DNA of 64,000 nucleotides, taken from the NCBI GenBank assembly GCA_904374805.1, contig CAJFEW010000009.1:19062-83061 (forward strand), given 5' to 3'. Below the pieces are notes generated by a model that had not been told where the DNA came from, searched no databases, and worked only from the letters and a program-made list of their open reading frames with translations. The translations under genes were made by a program, and so were the position numbers. Origin of the DNA: an uncultured Neglectibacter sp. (lineage in GTDB: Bacteria; Bacillota; Clostridia; Oscillospirales; Acutalibacteraceae). Below are positions 8,372 to 16,845 of this stretch, one piece after another. Numbering within the stretch: the first letter of the stretch is position 1; each line of letters begins with the position of its first letter.

Positions 8372-8433
8372 ATTTTCTTCCCCTTCCTTTTCCGGCAGAT
8401 TTTTGGAAAGGCCCTTTCTTTTCCAGAGGGCCG

Positions 8434-8442
8434 TGGTATAAT
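8434..8442 (+). promoter_or_regulatory. Extended -10 promoter for the cyclophilin gene
   Basis: TGGTATAAT is an extended -10; no good -35 is visible. It lies 60 nt before the ppiB start and inside the upstream region of the divergent exonuclease gene. Confidence 0.6.
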
Positions 8443-8502
8443 AAGAAAAATCGGGCCCTTGCCCGCACAGCATTAGAATTCACCCTATAAGGAGGCATTT
8501 TC

Positions 8503-9018
8503 ATGCAAAATCCCATTGTCACCATCCAGACCAACCAGGGCACCATTCAGGTGGAACTCTACCCCGATGTGGCCCCCAACACCGTGAACAACTTTATCTC
8601 CCTGGTGCAAAAGGGCTTCTACAACGGCACCATCTTTCACCGGGTGATTCCCGGGTTCATGATCCAGGGCGGCGACCCGGAGGGCACCGGAATGGGCGGC
8701 CCCGGTTACAGCATTAAAGGGGAGTTTGCCGCCAACGGCTTTGCGAACAATTTGAAGCACACCGCCGGCGTCATCTCCATGGCCCGGGCCCAGAACCCCG
8801 ACTCTGCCGGCAGCCAGTTCTTCATCATGGTGGAGGACGCCCCCCATCTGGACGGCCAGTATGCCGCCTTCGGCAAGGTGACCCAGGGCCTAGAGGTCGC
8901 CCAGGCCATTGTGTCCGCTCCCCGGGATTGGCACGACCGTCCCCGGGAGGACCAGGTGATGGAAACCGTCACCGTGGAAACCTTCGGCCAGGACTATCCC
9001 GCTCCGGAGCGCTGCTAA
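8503..9018 (+). CDS. ppiB: Peptidyl-prolyl cis-trans isomerase, cyclophilin type
   Basis: 171 residues with no signal peptide, so cytoplasmic. Cyclophilin motifs: FHRVIPGFMIQGGDPEGTG (active-site Arg, Phe, Gln), SMARAQNPDSAGSQFFIM and LDGQYAAFGKVTQG. It speeds proline isomerisation during protein folding. The ATG follows AAGGAGG by 6 nt. The unknown gene at 9070 lies 51 nt downstream with its own Shine-Dalgarno, probably in the same transcript. Confidence 0.94.
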   Translation: MQNPIVTIQTNQGTIQVELYPDVAPNTVNNFISLVQKGFYNGTIFHRVIPGFMIQGGDPEGTGMGGPGYSIKGEFAANGFANNLKHTAGVISMARAQNPDSAGSQFFIMVEDAPHLDGQYAAFGKVTQGLEVAQAIVSAPRDWHDRPREDQVMETVTVETFGQDYPAPERC

Positions 9019-9069
9019 AGAAAAAACCGGCCGCCCATCTCCCTCCCTTTTTTAGAAAGGAGCTTCCCT

Positions 9070-9597
9070 ATGCCCACCGATTGGACATCCCACACGTCCT
9101 TTTGGGACGCGATCTCCTCCACCGAGGAGACCGACTACGACGATGAGAACATCAACCGCCTGCTGCTCTCCGTTTCCAGCAAGAGCTGTATGGCCGCCAC
9201 CTGGCTGAACTACAGCCTCTCCAAGCTGGGCCGCATTCACCCCTCGGTGAAGGACATGATGGAAACCGGCCTGTTTGTCCGTTCCGACTACCCCGATGGG
9301 GAAACCCTCACCGCCATTCCCGAGCTGAAGGCCTATGATCCCCAGGAGCTTTCCCAAGCCCTGGAATCCCAGGGAATGCAAGTGCTGGAATGCCGCGCCA
9401 TGGGCAGCCTGACCCACCTGTACCTGCTCCATCTCTACCGGCAGAATCCCCCGGAACAAGTCCCGCCACTGTTCCGCCAGCAGAGCCAAGATCCGGCGTT
9501 TTTAGAGCTGTGCGACTTTTACGACCGGCAGGTGATGCCCCAGGGCATGGGCAGTTTCCGCCGGGCCGGCTTGTTTGCCGCTGCAGAGAAACCATAA
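9070..9597 (+). CDS. Hypothetical protein
   Basis: 175 residues, soluble and acidic, without signal peptide or membrane segments. The N-terminus is rich in Ser, Thr and Asp (SSTEETDYDDENINRLLLSV); the middle is helical, with LTHLYLLHLYRQNPPEQVPP. I recognise no family. AAAGGAG stands 8 nt before the ATG and a strong terminator follows, which supports a real gene co-transcribed with ppiB. Function unknown. Confidence 0.75.
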   Translation: MPTDWTSHTSFWDAISSTEETDYDDENINRLLLSVSSKSCMAATWLNYSLSKLGRIHPSVKDMMETGLFVRSDYPDGETLTAIPELKAYDPQELSQALESQGMQVLECRAMGSLTHLYLLHLYRQNPPEQVPPLFRQQSQDPAFLELCDFYDRQVMPQGMGSFRRAGLFAAAEKP

Positions 9598-9618
9598 CGT
9601 GTACTAGAGAAAACCTGT

Positions 9619-9653
9619 AAGTGGGGACCGCTGAACGTGGTCCCCACTTTTTC
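9619..9653. terminator. Terminator shared by convergent transcripts
   Basis: AAGTGGGGACC / GGTCCCCACTT with a 9-nt loop and a T-run. It ends the ppiB transcript and can also end the salvage operon coming from the other side. Confidence 0.85.
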
Positions 9654-9676
9654 TTTAAAAGCACCTCTCGCCTTTC

Positions 9677-10990
9677 TTATCCCTCTTCGGCAATGCGCTC
9701 CACAATCATGGGGCCCCTCTTGGGGGCGAGTTCTCCAACTTCCAGGGACGCCAAGAAGCGTTCCTTCCCCCGGCGGCACAGGGCTTCGCTCTGGGCATAC
9801 AGCCGGGCGATGGGCTGGCCCTGCTCCACCCGGTCTCCCTTGTTTTGCAGCAGGACGATGCCCGCCCCAAAGTCGATGGAACTTTCCTTGGTCTCCCGGC
9901 CGGCGCCCAGCTCCACGGCGGCCAGGCCGCAGCCCTCGGCGTCCAAGCGGGTGATGTACCCCGTCTGGGGCGCGGAGAGTTCCACACAGGCCGGGGAAAG
10001 GGTGAATTTCTCCGGGTGAGCGATATAGCTGGGGTCACCGCCCTGAGCTTCCACCATTTCCGCCAGCTTTTGCAAGGCCCGGCCCGCGGACACGGCCTCT
10101 GCCGCCTTGGCGCGGGCCTCTTCCATGGTCTCTGCCCGCTGGCCTAAGTAGATCATGTTGGCGGAAAGTTCCAGGCACAGGTCCCGCAGGCGGCTGTCCC
10201 CGCCGCCGGAGAGCACCTCCACTGCCTCCTGAACTTCCAAGGCGTTGCCAATGTGCCGGCCCAGGGGCATGTCCATGTCGGTGATCAGAGCCACGGTGCG
10301 CCGCCCCACTTGGCTGCCGATGCGCACCATTTCCTGGGCCAAGGCCCGAGAGTCCTCCAGGGTCTTCATAAAGGCCCCGGAGCCCACCTTCACATCCAGC
10401 AAAATAGCGTCCGCCCCGGCGGCGATCTTCTTGGACATAATGCTGGAGGCGATGAGAGGCAGGCTTTCCACAGTGGCGGTCACGTCCCGCAGGGCGTACA
10501 GCTTCTTGTCCGCGGGGCACAGGTTCCCCGACTGGCCGATGATGGAAAGCCCCGTGCGCTTTACGATGTCGAAGAACTCCTGGCGGGGGATGTCCGTCCG
10601 CAGGCCGGGGATGCTCTCCAGCTTGTCCACGGTGCCGCCGGTATGGCCCAATCCCCGGCCGCTCATCTTGGCGATGGTCACCCCGCAGGCGGCGGCGATG
10701 GGGCCGATGATCAAGGAGGTCTTGTCCCCCACGCCCCCAGTGGAGTGCTTGTCCACCTTCACTCCGGGCAGGGAGGAAAGATCCACCGTATCCCCGGAGC
10801 GGGCCATCTCCAAGGTCAGGTCCCCGGTTTCCCGGCGTGTCATGCCCCGGAAGAAAATAGCCATGAGCAGGGCGCTGGCCTGGTAGTCGGGGATCTCCCC
10901 CCGGGTGAAGCCCTGGACAAAAAACCGCAGCTCCTCCCCGGTGAGCTCGCCCCCCTCCCGCTTTTTGTGAATGATGTCGTACATGCGCAT
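9677..10990 (-). CDS. pdp: Pyrimidine-nucleoside phosphorylase
   Basis: 437 residues, the usual length. The family signature SGRGLGHTGGTVDKLESIPG is intact, with KVDKHSTGGVGDKTS (phosphate and nucleoside site) and a C-terminal PYNP domain (QNKGDRVEQGQPIARLYA). It splits uridine or thymidine with phosphate into base and (deoxy)ribose-1-phosphate. The ATG at 10990 follows AGGAGG by 8 nt. It is last in the operon with cdd and deoC, consistent with deoxynucleoside breakdown. Confidence 0.95.
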   Translation of the reverse strand: MRMYDIIHKKREGGELTGEELRFFVQGFTRGEIPDYQASALLMAIFFRGMTRRETGDLTLEMARSGDTVDLSSLPGVKVDKHSTGGVGDKTSLIIGPIAAACGVTIAKMSGRGLGHTGGTVDKLESIPGLRTDIPRQEFFDIVKRTGLSIIGQSGNLCPADKKLYALRDVTATVESLPLIASSIMSKKIAAGADAILLDVKVGSGAFMKTLEDSRALAQEMVRIGSQVGRRTVALITDMDMPLGRHIGNALEVQEAVEVLSGGGDSRLRDLCLELSANMIYLGQRAETMEEARAKAAEAVSAGRALQKLAEMVEAQGGDPSYIAHPEKFTLSPACVELSAPQTGYITRLDAEGCGLAAVELGAGRETKESSIDFGAGIVLLQNKGDRVEQGQPIARLYAQSEALCRRGKERFLASLEVGELAPKRGPMIVERIAEEG

Positions 10991-11013
10991 GGGCTGCGCC
11001 TCCTCTCCAGAAA

Positions 11014-12045
11014 TTACGTTACTGCCTTTTCCATGAATCCCACCGTAAAGGGAAGATGGGGGAACTTGTGGGTTCCCGTTTCTTGGAACCCCAGTTTTTG
11101 ATACCACGCTTTCAAAACAGTGCTTTCCTCGATGATACCGATTTTCAGCAGGGCGGCCCCCTCCTGCCGCGCTTGGGTTTCCGCCCAGGCCATCAGCCGC
11201 TCCCCGCAGCCCCGGTGGCGGTATTCCGGCAGCACTGCCAAATGTTTTACTTCAAACGAGCCGTCTTCCTGGGGAGCCACAGCCACATAACCAATTACGC
11301 GTCCGCTCTCTTTGAAACAGGCCATGGGCTGGTTTTCCTCCCACGCCTGCCGCAACCGCTCAAAAGGCAGAAAGCTGGTGTGGGCAGGGCAGTTCTCCCG
11401 GGTCAGGGAAAACTCCTCCGCCACTGTGGCAAAAGCGCTGTGAATGACAGAAAGGCACGCTTCCAAATCCTCTTCCTTTACAGGGAACAAAACCGGGCCG
11501 TCTAGGTATAGATTCATGTACCAGGCGTCAATCCCTTGTCCGTTCACCTTCATGTAGTTTTTGTACAGGCCCATCTTCTCAAAACCCAGGCTCTCATAGA
11601 GGGCCACGGCCCGAGTGTTGTCGGCGCGCACCTCCAGCTGGAGGACCTCCAGTCCCGCCTGCCGGGCAAAGGCGATAAGGGCTTCCATAGCCTTCCTTCC
11701 GATGCCCAGGCCCCAAAACTCTTTCCTCACGGTGACAGACAGGCTGGCCCGGTGGGACACCCGTTCCCGGGCGGTGAGGGCGTCGCAGGAGGCGATGGAC
11801 ACCAGCTCCTCCCCCACAAAACCCGCCAGCATGATGGACCTCTCCTCCTTCCGCTGGCGCTCTAAAAAGGCCGCCTCCCGCTCCACCGGCAGGGGGAACC
11901 CGTCCTTCCCAAAGAGCAGGTTGTCCGACTCCCCGCCCACCCGGTTGAGGTAGGACAGCACCTGGGGAGCGTCGGCCCCCTCCGCCTCCCGCAGGAGGAG
12001 AGTACGGCCATCCTGTAAAATGTGGGTCTGCGGTGCAAACTTCAT
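11014..12045 (-). CDS. Tandem-domain GNAT acetyltransferase
   Basis: 343 residues with two GNAT domains in one chain. The first (about 10-175) has the acetyl-CoA loop VRKEFWGLGIGRKAMEAL and ends ALYESLGFEKMG. The second (about 190-340) has VLPEYRHRGCGERLMAWAE and AWYQKLGFQETG. Substrates are unknown. The ATG at 12045 lies 8 nt after AAAGGAG; an upstream ATG in frame lacks a ribosome site. It lies between cdd and pdp in the salvage operon, 23 nt before pdp. Confidence 0.88.
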   Translation of the reverse strand: MKFAPQTHILQDGRTLLLREAEGADAPQVLSYLNRVGGESDNLLFGKDGFPLPVEREAAFLERQRKEERSIMLAGFVGEELVSIASCDALTARERVSHRASLSVTVRKEFWGLGIGRKAMEALIAFARQAGLEVLQLEVRADNTRAVALYESLGFEKMGLYKNYMKVNGQGIDAWYMNLYLDGPVLFPVKEEDLEACLSVIHSAFATVAEEFSLTRENCPAHTSFLPFERLRQAWEENQPMACFKESGRVIGYVAVAPQEDGSFEVKHLAVLPEYRHRGCGERLMAWAETQARQEGAALLKIGIIEESTVLKAWYQKLGFQETGTHKFPHLPFTVGFMEKAVT

Positions 12046-12130
12046 GGGAAAGGCTCCTTTCAAACCAAGGTCGAAGCTTTTTGGAACATAGCTTCACTAA
12101 AAAACTTTTACGCCACTGCGCGGTATTGGT

Positions 12131-12553
12131 TCACTGCAAATTTCCCGGACCGAAGGCCAGGGGCAGCAGTTCCTCCAAGGTGGATATGTGCAGGGCTTTA
12201 CCGTCAGTCATCACGATTTCAAAATCGCCCCCGCAGAACTCCGCCATCACCTGGCGGCACACCCCGCAGGGGGCGCACAGCTCTGCGGGCTCCTGCCCTG
12301 CCTTGCCCCCCACAATGGCGATGGCCTTAAAGTCCCGCTTGCCGTCGTTTACCGCCCGGAAAAAGGCCGTGCGCTCCGCGCAGCAGGTGGCGGTAAACCC
12401 GGCGTTTTCTATGTTGCACCCGGCATACACTGTGCCGTCGGCGCACAGCAGAGCCGCCCCCACGGCAAATCCGGAATAGGGGCAGTAGGAGTGTTTCCTT
12501 GCCTCCTTGGCCCGCTCCAGCAGGGCCAGGCGCAGGGCTTCCCGCTGTTCCAT
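12131..12553 (-). CDS. cdd: Cytidine deaminase
   Basis: 140 residues, the short tetrameric form. The zinc site is complete: CNIENAGFTATCCAERTA (first Cys and catalytic Glu) and PCGVCRQVM (two Cys). SYCPYSGFAVGAALL is the substrate loop. It converts cytidine and deoxycytidine to uridine forms, which pdp can then split. The ATG overlaps the deoC stop by one base (TGATG), so it is translationally coupled. An AT-rich stretch at about 12068-12120 after it resembles the 71-bp repeat at 37438. Confidence 0.95.
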   Translation of the reverse strand: MEQREALRLALLERAKEARKHSYCPYSGFAVGAALLCADGTVYAGCNIENAGFTATCCAERTAFFRAVNDGKRDFKAIAIVGGKAGQEPAELCAPCGVCRQVMAEFCGGDFEIVMTDGKALHISTLEELLPLAFGPGNLQ

Positions 12554-13209
12554 CACAGGCCCGCCTCCTTTGCCAGTTTCACCAGGCGGCTGGTGCCCAG
12601 CCGGTCTGCTCCCAGGGCCAGGAACCGTTCCCCGTCCTCCTGGGAGGAGATGCCCCCCGCCGCCTTCACCTTCACGCGGGCAGGGGTGTACTCCCGGAGC
12701 AGGGCCACATCCGCAAACGTGGCCCCGCCGGTGGAAAAGCCCGTGGAGGTCTTGATGTAGTCCGCCCCGGATTCCCCCACGATCTGGCACAGGCGGATTT
12801 TTTCCTCCCTGGTTAGCAGGCAGGTCTCGATGATCACCTTCAGCACCCGGCCCTGGCAGGCCTCCTTCACCGCCTGGATCTCTCCGAACACCAGGTCGAA
12901 AAGGCCGTCCTTCACCCAGCCCAGGTTGACCACCATGTCAATCTCCTGGGCGCCGTTTGCCACAGCGTCCCGGGTCTCCGCCTGCTTGACGGCAGTGGTG
13001 CTGTACCCGTTGGGAAAGCCGATCACCGTGCAGATGGGCACCCGCCCGGCGGCGTATTCCGCCGCCTGCTGCACATAGCTGGGAGGGATACACACGCTGG
13101 CGCAGCCGTAGGCGATGCCCTCCTCCACAATCTGCCGGATCTCCTCCCACCGGGCCTGGGGCTTCAGCAGCGTATGGTCCACATGGGCGAGAATCTCCTT
13201 CCATTCCAT
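12553..13209 (-). CDS. deoC: Deoxyribose-phosphate aldolase
   Basis: 218 residues. DHTLLKPQA at the N-terminus, the Lys in RVLKVIIET, the Schiff-base Lys in YIKTSTGF and a phosphate-binding AAGGISS segment. It cleaves deoxyribose-5-phosphate to acetaldehyde and glyceraldehyde-3-phosphate, sending nucleoside sugar into glycolysis. The ATG follows AAAGGAGGC. No phosphopentomutase gene lies here, so that step must be encoded elsewhere. Confidence 0.96.
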   Translation of the reverse strand: MEWKEILAHVDHTLLKPQARWEEIRQIVEEGIAYGCASVCIPPSYVQQAAEYAAGRVPICTVIGFPNGYSTTAVKQAETRDAVANGAQEIDMVVNLGWVKDGLFDLVFGEIQAVKEACQGRVLKVIIETCLLTREEKIRLCQIVGESGADYIKTSTGFSTGGATFADVALLREYTPARVKVKAAGGISSQEDGERFLALGADRLGTSRLVKLAKEAGL

Positions 13210-13221
13210 AGGCCGCCTCCT

Positions 13222-14166
13222 TTACGCGATGCCCGCCAAAATAATCTTGGAGAGCTCCTCCCGGGTGGGCAAACCCTCGTTATCGCTGCGGTGGGTGATT
13301 TGGATGGCGCCGATCACATTGCCCCGGAACGTGGCTTCCTCCAGGGTTTCGCCCTCCGCCAAGGCGCTGATCACCCCAGCGGCAAAGCCGTCTCCGGCCC
13401 CTACGGTGTCCACCTTTTCCCGCACCGGGAAGGCGGGGGAATAGCCGGACTTTCCGCCTTTTTCCGAGAAGTAGGCGCCGTCCTTTCCAATTTTGACCAC
13501 CACATTTTTTACCCCCATCTGGTGGTAGTATTCCGCCACCCCTTCCGGCGTATCCCGGCCGGTGAGAAGTTTTCCCTCTCCAATGCCGGGCAGAACAGTC
13601 TCCATGCCCTCCGCCAGGGCGTTTAAGGTGGCGACCATCTTCTCCTGGCTTTCCCACAGCTGGGGCCGCAGGTTGGGGTCGAAAGAAATGGGCAGGTCCA
13701 GGGCCCTGGCCCGCTGAATCAGCCGCTTAGTAGCCCCCAGGGCGCTTGGAGACACGGCGGGGAAGATGCCGGTCACATGGAGCCTTTCACAGCCGTACAG
13801 GTCCAGGCCGTCGATTTGGTGGGTGGTGATGCGAGACGCAGCCGAGCCCTTCCGATAGTAGGCAATGTCCGGATCCCCCTTCTGGGTGAAAGCCTTCATC
13901 ATAAAGCCGGTCTGGGCCTCCTCCGTCTGCATGACCAAGTCGGTGGCAATGTGATTTTCCCGCATGCCGTTTAAAATCCGCTCGCCCAGGGGGTCAAATC
14001 CCAGGCAGGTGCAGTAAGCGGGGGTGTGGCCCAGCCGGGAAAGCCCCACTGCCACATTGTACTCCGCTCCGGCAATGGACGCCGTGAACGTGCGGGCCTG
14101 GCTGAGGGCCCCGGTTTCATTGGCCATAAACAGCCCCATAGGTTCGCCCAAAAGTATGATTTTCAT
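13222..14166 (-). CDS. PfkB-family sugar kinase (2-dehydro-3-deoxygluconokinase-like)
   Basis: 314 residues of the ribokinase/PfkB fold. The C-terminal signature DTVGAGDGFAAGVISAL holds the catalytic Asp and anion hole; the N-terminal GAEYNVAVGLSRLG contacts the sugar. It is most like KDG kinases, but in a deoC-cdd-pdp operon a deoxyribose or related kinase is also possible. The ATG lies 9 nt after AAAGGAGG and 15 nt after the manA stop. Confidence 0.88.
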   Translation of the reverse strand: MKIILLGEPMGLFMANETGALSQARTFTASIAGAEYNVAVGLSRLGHTPAYCTCLGFDPLGERILNGMRENHIATDLVMQTEEAQTGFMMKAFTQKGDPDIAYYRKGSAASRITTHQIDGLDLYGCERLHVTGIFPAVSPSALGATKRLIQRARALDLPISFDPNLRPQLWESQEKMVATLNALAEGMETVLPGIGEGKLLTGRDTPEGVAEYYHQMGVKNVVVKIGKDGAYFSEKGGKSGYSPAFPVREKVDTVGAGDGFAAGVISALAEGETLEEATFRGNVIGAIQITHRSDNEGLPTREELSKIILAGIA

Positions 14167-14181
14167 ACCCGAATTCCTCCT

Positions 14182-15156
14182 TTATCCCTCCTGTGAGGGC
14201 ACCGTGGTTTGGATCAGCGTGCATTCTCCCCGCAGGGCCACTTTGCCGGTACCTGCAGGCACAAAGAGGCTGTCTCCCGCTTGAAACTCCAGGGTGTTTT
14301 CCGGGCCGCAGGCCTTTCCGCATCCCTGGGTCACCAGCAGAGACACAAAGCTGCTGTCGTCCACATCCAGCATCAGCGCTTCCTCCACCTGCAGCTTTTG
14401 GGTGGAAAAGTACTTGCACTCTCCCAGCTTTTGGGCGGTGCCTCCCGCCAGGGACATAACGGGCCCCCTGTGGCTGGAGGTGTCCGACGGGGTGAAGTTG
14501 GACACTACCAAAGCTTTCTCCACGTGCAGCTCCCGAGGCTTGCCGTCGGCCCCCCGGCGGTCGTAGTCGTACACCCGGTAGGTGCAGTTGGAATTTTGCT
14601 GGATCTCGCAGATGAGGATCCCCGCCCCAATGGCGTGAATGGTGCCGGACTGGATAAAGAACACGTCCCCAGGGTGAACGTCCACCTTGTTGAGCACCTC
14701 CAGCACCGTGTTGTCTGCAATGCGCTGGCGGAACTCCTCTTTCGTCACCGGCCGGTTCACGCCGAAGTAGAGGAATGCCCCTTCGTCGCAGTCCATCACG
14801 TACCACATTTCCGTTTTGCCATACTCGCCCTCCACCTGCAGAGCATACTCGTCGCTGGGATGGACCTGAATGGAAAGCGGGTCTTTGGCGTCGATAAATT
14901 TGATCAGCACCGGGAAATTTTCAAAAGCCTGGGCGTTTTTGCCCAGCACCTCTTTGCCGGCCTTCTCAAAATACTGGCTTAAGGGCAAGCCGTCGTACTC
15001 CCCGCCGGCGATGGTGCTCTCTCCCGCCGGGTGGGTGGAAAGCTCCCAGCTCTCCGCCACCTTGTCGAAATCACAGGGCTTGCCGTACACGTCCCGCAGC
15101 TTGGTTCCGCCCCAAAGGTAGTCCTTAAAGGCGGGCGACAGTTTTTCCAATTTCAT
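14182..15156 (-). CDS. manA: Mannose-6-phosphate isomerase, class I
   Basis: 324 residues, the short Firmicutes form. PAFKDYLWGGTKL at the start, the zinc-site QVHPSDEYA and the VFFIQSGTIHAIGAGILICE motif of type I isomerases. It interconverts mannose-6-phosphate and fructose-6-phosphate using zinc. The ATG at 15156 follows AGGAGGAG. It is the first gene of the six-gene minus-strand operon, so sugar isomerisation and nucleoside breakdown share one transcript. The promoter is not obvious; a 21-bp tandem repeat lies just upstream. Confidence 0.93.
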   Translation of the reverse strand: MKLEKLSPAFKDYLWGGTKLRDVYGKPCDFDKVAESWELSTHPAGESTIAGGEYDGLPLSQYFEKAGKEVLGKNAQAFENFPVLIKFIDAKDPLSIQVHPSDEYALQVEGEYGKTEMWYVMDCDEGAFLYFGVNRPVTKEEFRQRIADNTVLEVLNKVDVHPGDVFFIQSGTIHAIGAGILICEIQQNSNCTYRVYDYDRRGADGKPRELHVEKALVVSNFTPSDTSSHRGPVMSLAGGTAQKLGECKYFSTQKLQVEEALMLDVDDSSFVSLLVTQGCGKACGPENTLEFQAGDSLFVPAGTGKVALRGECTLIQTTVPSQEG

Positions 15157-15177
15157 GAGAATTCTCCTCCTATTCCG

Positions 15178-15219
15178 TGGTTGCAACATTGAGATGGATG
15201 GTTACAAGATTGAGACGGA
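15178..15219. repeat. Two tandem 21-bp repeats in a divergent promoter region
   Basis: TGGTTGCAACATTGAGATGG plus A (15178-15198) is followed at once by a second copy at 15199-15219 that differs at 3 of 21 positions. A 21-bp period is two helical turns. The pair lies between manA (minus) and the membrane protein gene (plus), reaching the -35 region of the latter, which suggests a regulator binding site. Confidence 0.6.
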
Positions 15220-15235
15220 CAAAATCTACTTTCTA

Positions 15236-15244
15236 TGGTATACT
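15236..15244 (+). promoter_or_regulatory. Extended -10 promoter for the tandem membrane protein genes
   Basis: TGGTATACT is an extended -10; the -35 position overlaps the end of the second 21-bp repeat. The start codon lies about 45 nt further on. Confidence 0.5.
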
Positions 15245-15295
15245 ATTTTTAGGAAAAACGCAAACCTTTTTCGCCTGGGAAGGAGGAGATTCCCT

Positions 15296-16063
15296 TTGAA
15301 GAAGAAAGTTCTGGCTTTGCTGTCGGCCCTTGTGTTTTGTCTCATTTTGCCCCTGCCCGCCTCTGCCAACTCCGCGGAGCCGCCCGGCCTGACGGTGCTG
15401 GTGCTGGACCCACCGGAGGATCTGCACTTGTCCCTCACACTGACAGAGGAAGGCGCCGCCCCCAGGACCTGGCCCCTGAAAGAAAACTCCGTGCTGTGGG
15501 AAAATTATTACAGCTTTTTCGGCAGCTACCAAGCCGCCTGGGGTACCGAGAACGCCCTTCCCGCCACCCTGCTGGTGGAGGTAGGGGAAGAGAGCTTTTC
15601 CCTTCCCATGGACGCAGAGGGCTTCTCCCGCTACAACAATCTTGTCACCCTGGATCTGGCAGGCAAACGGCTGCTCTATGGCGAACCCTGGTGGCGGCAG
15701 CCTCTTCTCATTTTCCTGCGGGTATTTTTCACCCTTTTGCTGGAAGGCCTGGTTTTTTTGCTGTTCCGCTATGGAGAAAAGCGCAGCTGGGTTGTATTTC
15801 TCCTTGTGAACCTGGTCACCCAGCTGGGGGTCAACCTATGCATCTGCTGGCAGTATCCTACCGTGGGATACTATCACGACGCGCTTTCGCTGGGGCTGCT
15901 GTACTACATCCCCCTGGAATTCTGCGTGCTGCTGGTGGAGATGATCGCCTTCCCCCTCCTCCTTAAGGAGTACCGTAAGCGCCGGGCTGTGGGGTACGCC
16001 CTCGTAGCAAATCTGTGCAGCTGGCTCCTGGGCGGCATGCTGCTGACCTACCTGCCCGTTTGA
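15296..16063 (+). CDS. Signal-peptide membrane protein of unknown function, paralogue A
   Basis: 255 residues from the TTG at 15296, 7 nt after AAGGAGGAG. A signal peptide (about 1-25, ending LPASA) leads to an extracytoplasmic domain of about 105 residues. After the motif GEPWWRQPLL come four membrane segments (about 138-158, 163-185, 195-220 and 228-252), joined by charged loops such as YGEKRSW and KEYRKRRAVGY. I know no named family. The next gene is a clear paralogue with the same layout, 19 nt downstream. Confidence 0.8.
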   Translation: MKKKVLALLSALVFCLILPLPASANSAEPPGLTVLVLDPPEDLHLSLTLTEEGAAPRTWPLKENSVLWENYYSFFGSYQAAWGTENALPATLLVEVGEESFSLPMDAEGFSRYNNLVTLDLAGKRLLYGEPWWRQPLLIFLRVFFTLLLEGLVFLLFRYGEKRSWVVFLLVNLVTQLGVNLCICWQYPTVGYYHDALSLGLLYYIPLEFCVLLVEMIAFPLLLKEYRKRRAVGYALVANLCSWLLGGMLLTYLPV

Positions 16064-16082
16064 CAAAAAGGAGGCGTTTTCG

Positions 16083-16835
16083 GTGAAAAAGAAAGTGTTG
16101 GCCCTTCTGTGCGCCCTTGTGATAAGCCTGCTCCTGCCTTTGACCGCCTCCGCCAACGGTCTCGGATCCCCGACCCTGACGGTTTTGGTGAACTGCCCGC
16201 CCCCCGGCCTGACCCTCTCCCTGGAATTTCAAACCCCCGACTCCCGGCCTGTGGAGATGCGGTCCAGCGTCCTCTCCTGGGAGGGGGCCTACCGGTTTTA
16301 CGGCAGCTGGCCCTACAACGGGGAACAGCTGGCCACGGCGCAGCTGGTCGTCTCCTCGGAGCAGGAAACGTTCACCATTCCCGTGGATGCGGCGGGGTTT
16401 TCCCAGTGGGACAACCTGCTCACCTTGGACCTTTCCACCCGCACCTTGATTCCCGGCCAACCCTGGTGGCGGCAGCCGCTGCTGGTGGCCCTTCGGGTCT
16501 TGTTCACGTTGGTGCTGGAGGGGCTGGTGTTCTTCCTTTACGGCTACCGGCGGAAACGAAGCTGGGCGGTGTTTCTCACCGTCAACCTGATTACTCAGCT
16601 GGCGGTGAACCTGGTGGTGCAGTCCGTGGCGACGCCGGACGATTCCGTCTATCCTGTGGTGCTAGGGGGGATTATTTACACCCCCTTGGAGATCGCCGTG
16701 CTGCTAGTGGAAATGGCTGTATTTGCCCTGCTGCTGAAGGAGCGCGGGAGGCGCCGGGCCGTGGGGTACGCCGTGGTGGCCAACTTGTCCAGCTGGGCCC
16801 TGGGAGGATTTCTCCTGATGGCCCTGCCCCTGTAA
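16083..16835 (+). CDS. Signal-peptide membrane protein of unknown function, paralogue B
   Basis: 250 residues from the GTG at 16083 after AAGGAGG. It shares with its upstream neighbour the signal peptide (MKKKVLALL.ALV), the GQPWWRQPLL motif, LEGLVFFL.Y..KRSW, VNLITQLAVNL, PLE.AVLLVEM and RRAVGYA.VANL.SW.LGG. The extracytoplasmic part is the more divergent one, which suggests that ligand specificity differs. A local gene duplication is inferred. A long repeat block starts about 10 nt after the stop. Confidence 0.8.
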   Translation: MKKKVLALLCALVISLLLPLTASANGLGSPTLTVLVNCPPPGLTLSLEFQTPDSRPVEMRSSVLSWEGAYRFYGSWPYNGEQLATAQLVVSSEQETFTIPVDAAGFSQWDNLLTLDLSTRTLIPGQPWWRQPLLVALRVLFTLVLEGLVFFLYGYRRKRSWAVFLTVNLITQLAVNLVVQSVATPDDSVYPVVLGGIIYTPLEIAVLLVEMAVFALLLKERGRRRAVGYAVVANLSSWALGGFLLMALPL

Positions 16836-16845
16836 CACTCCTCTC

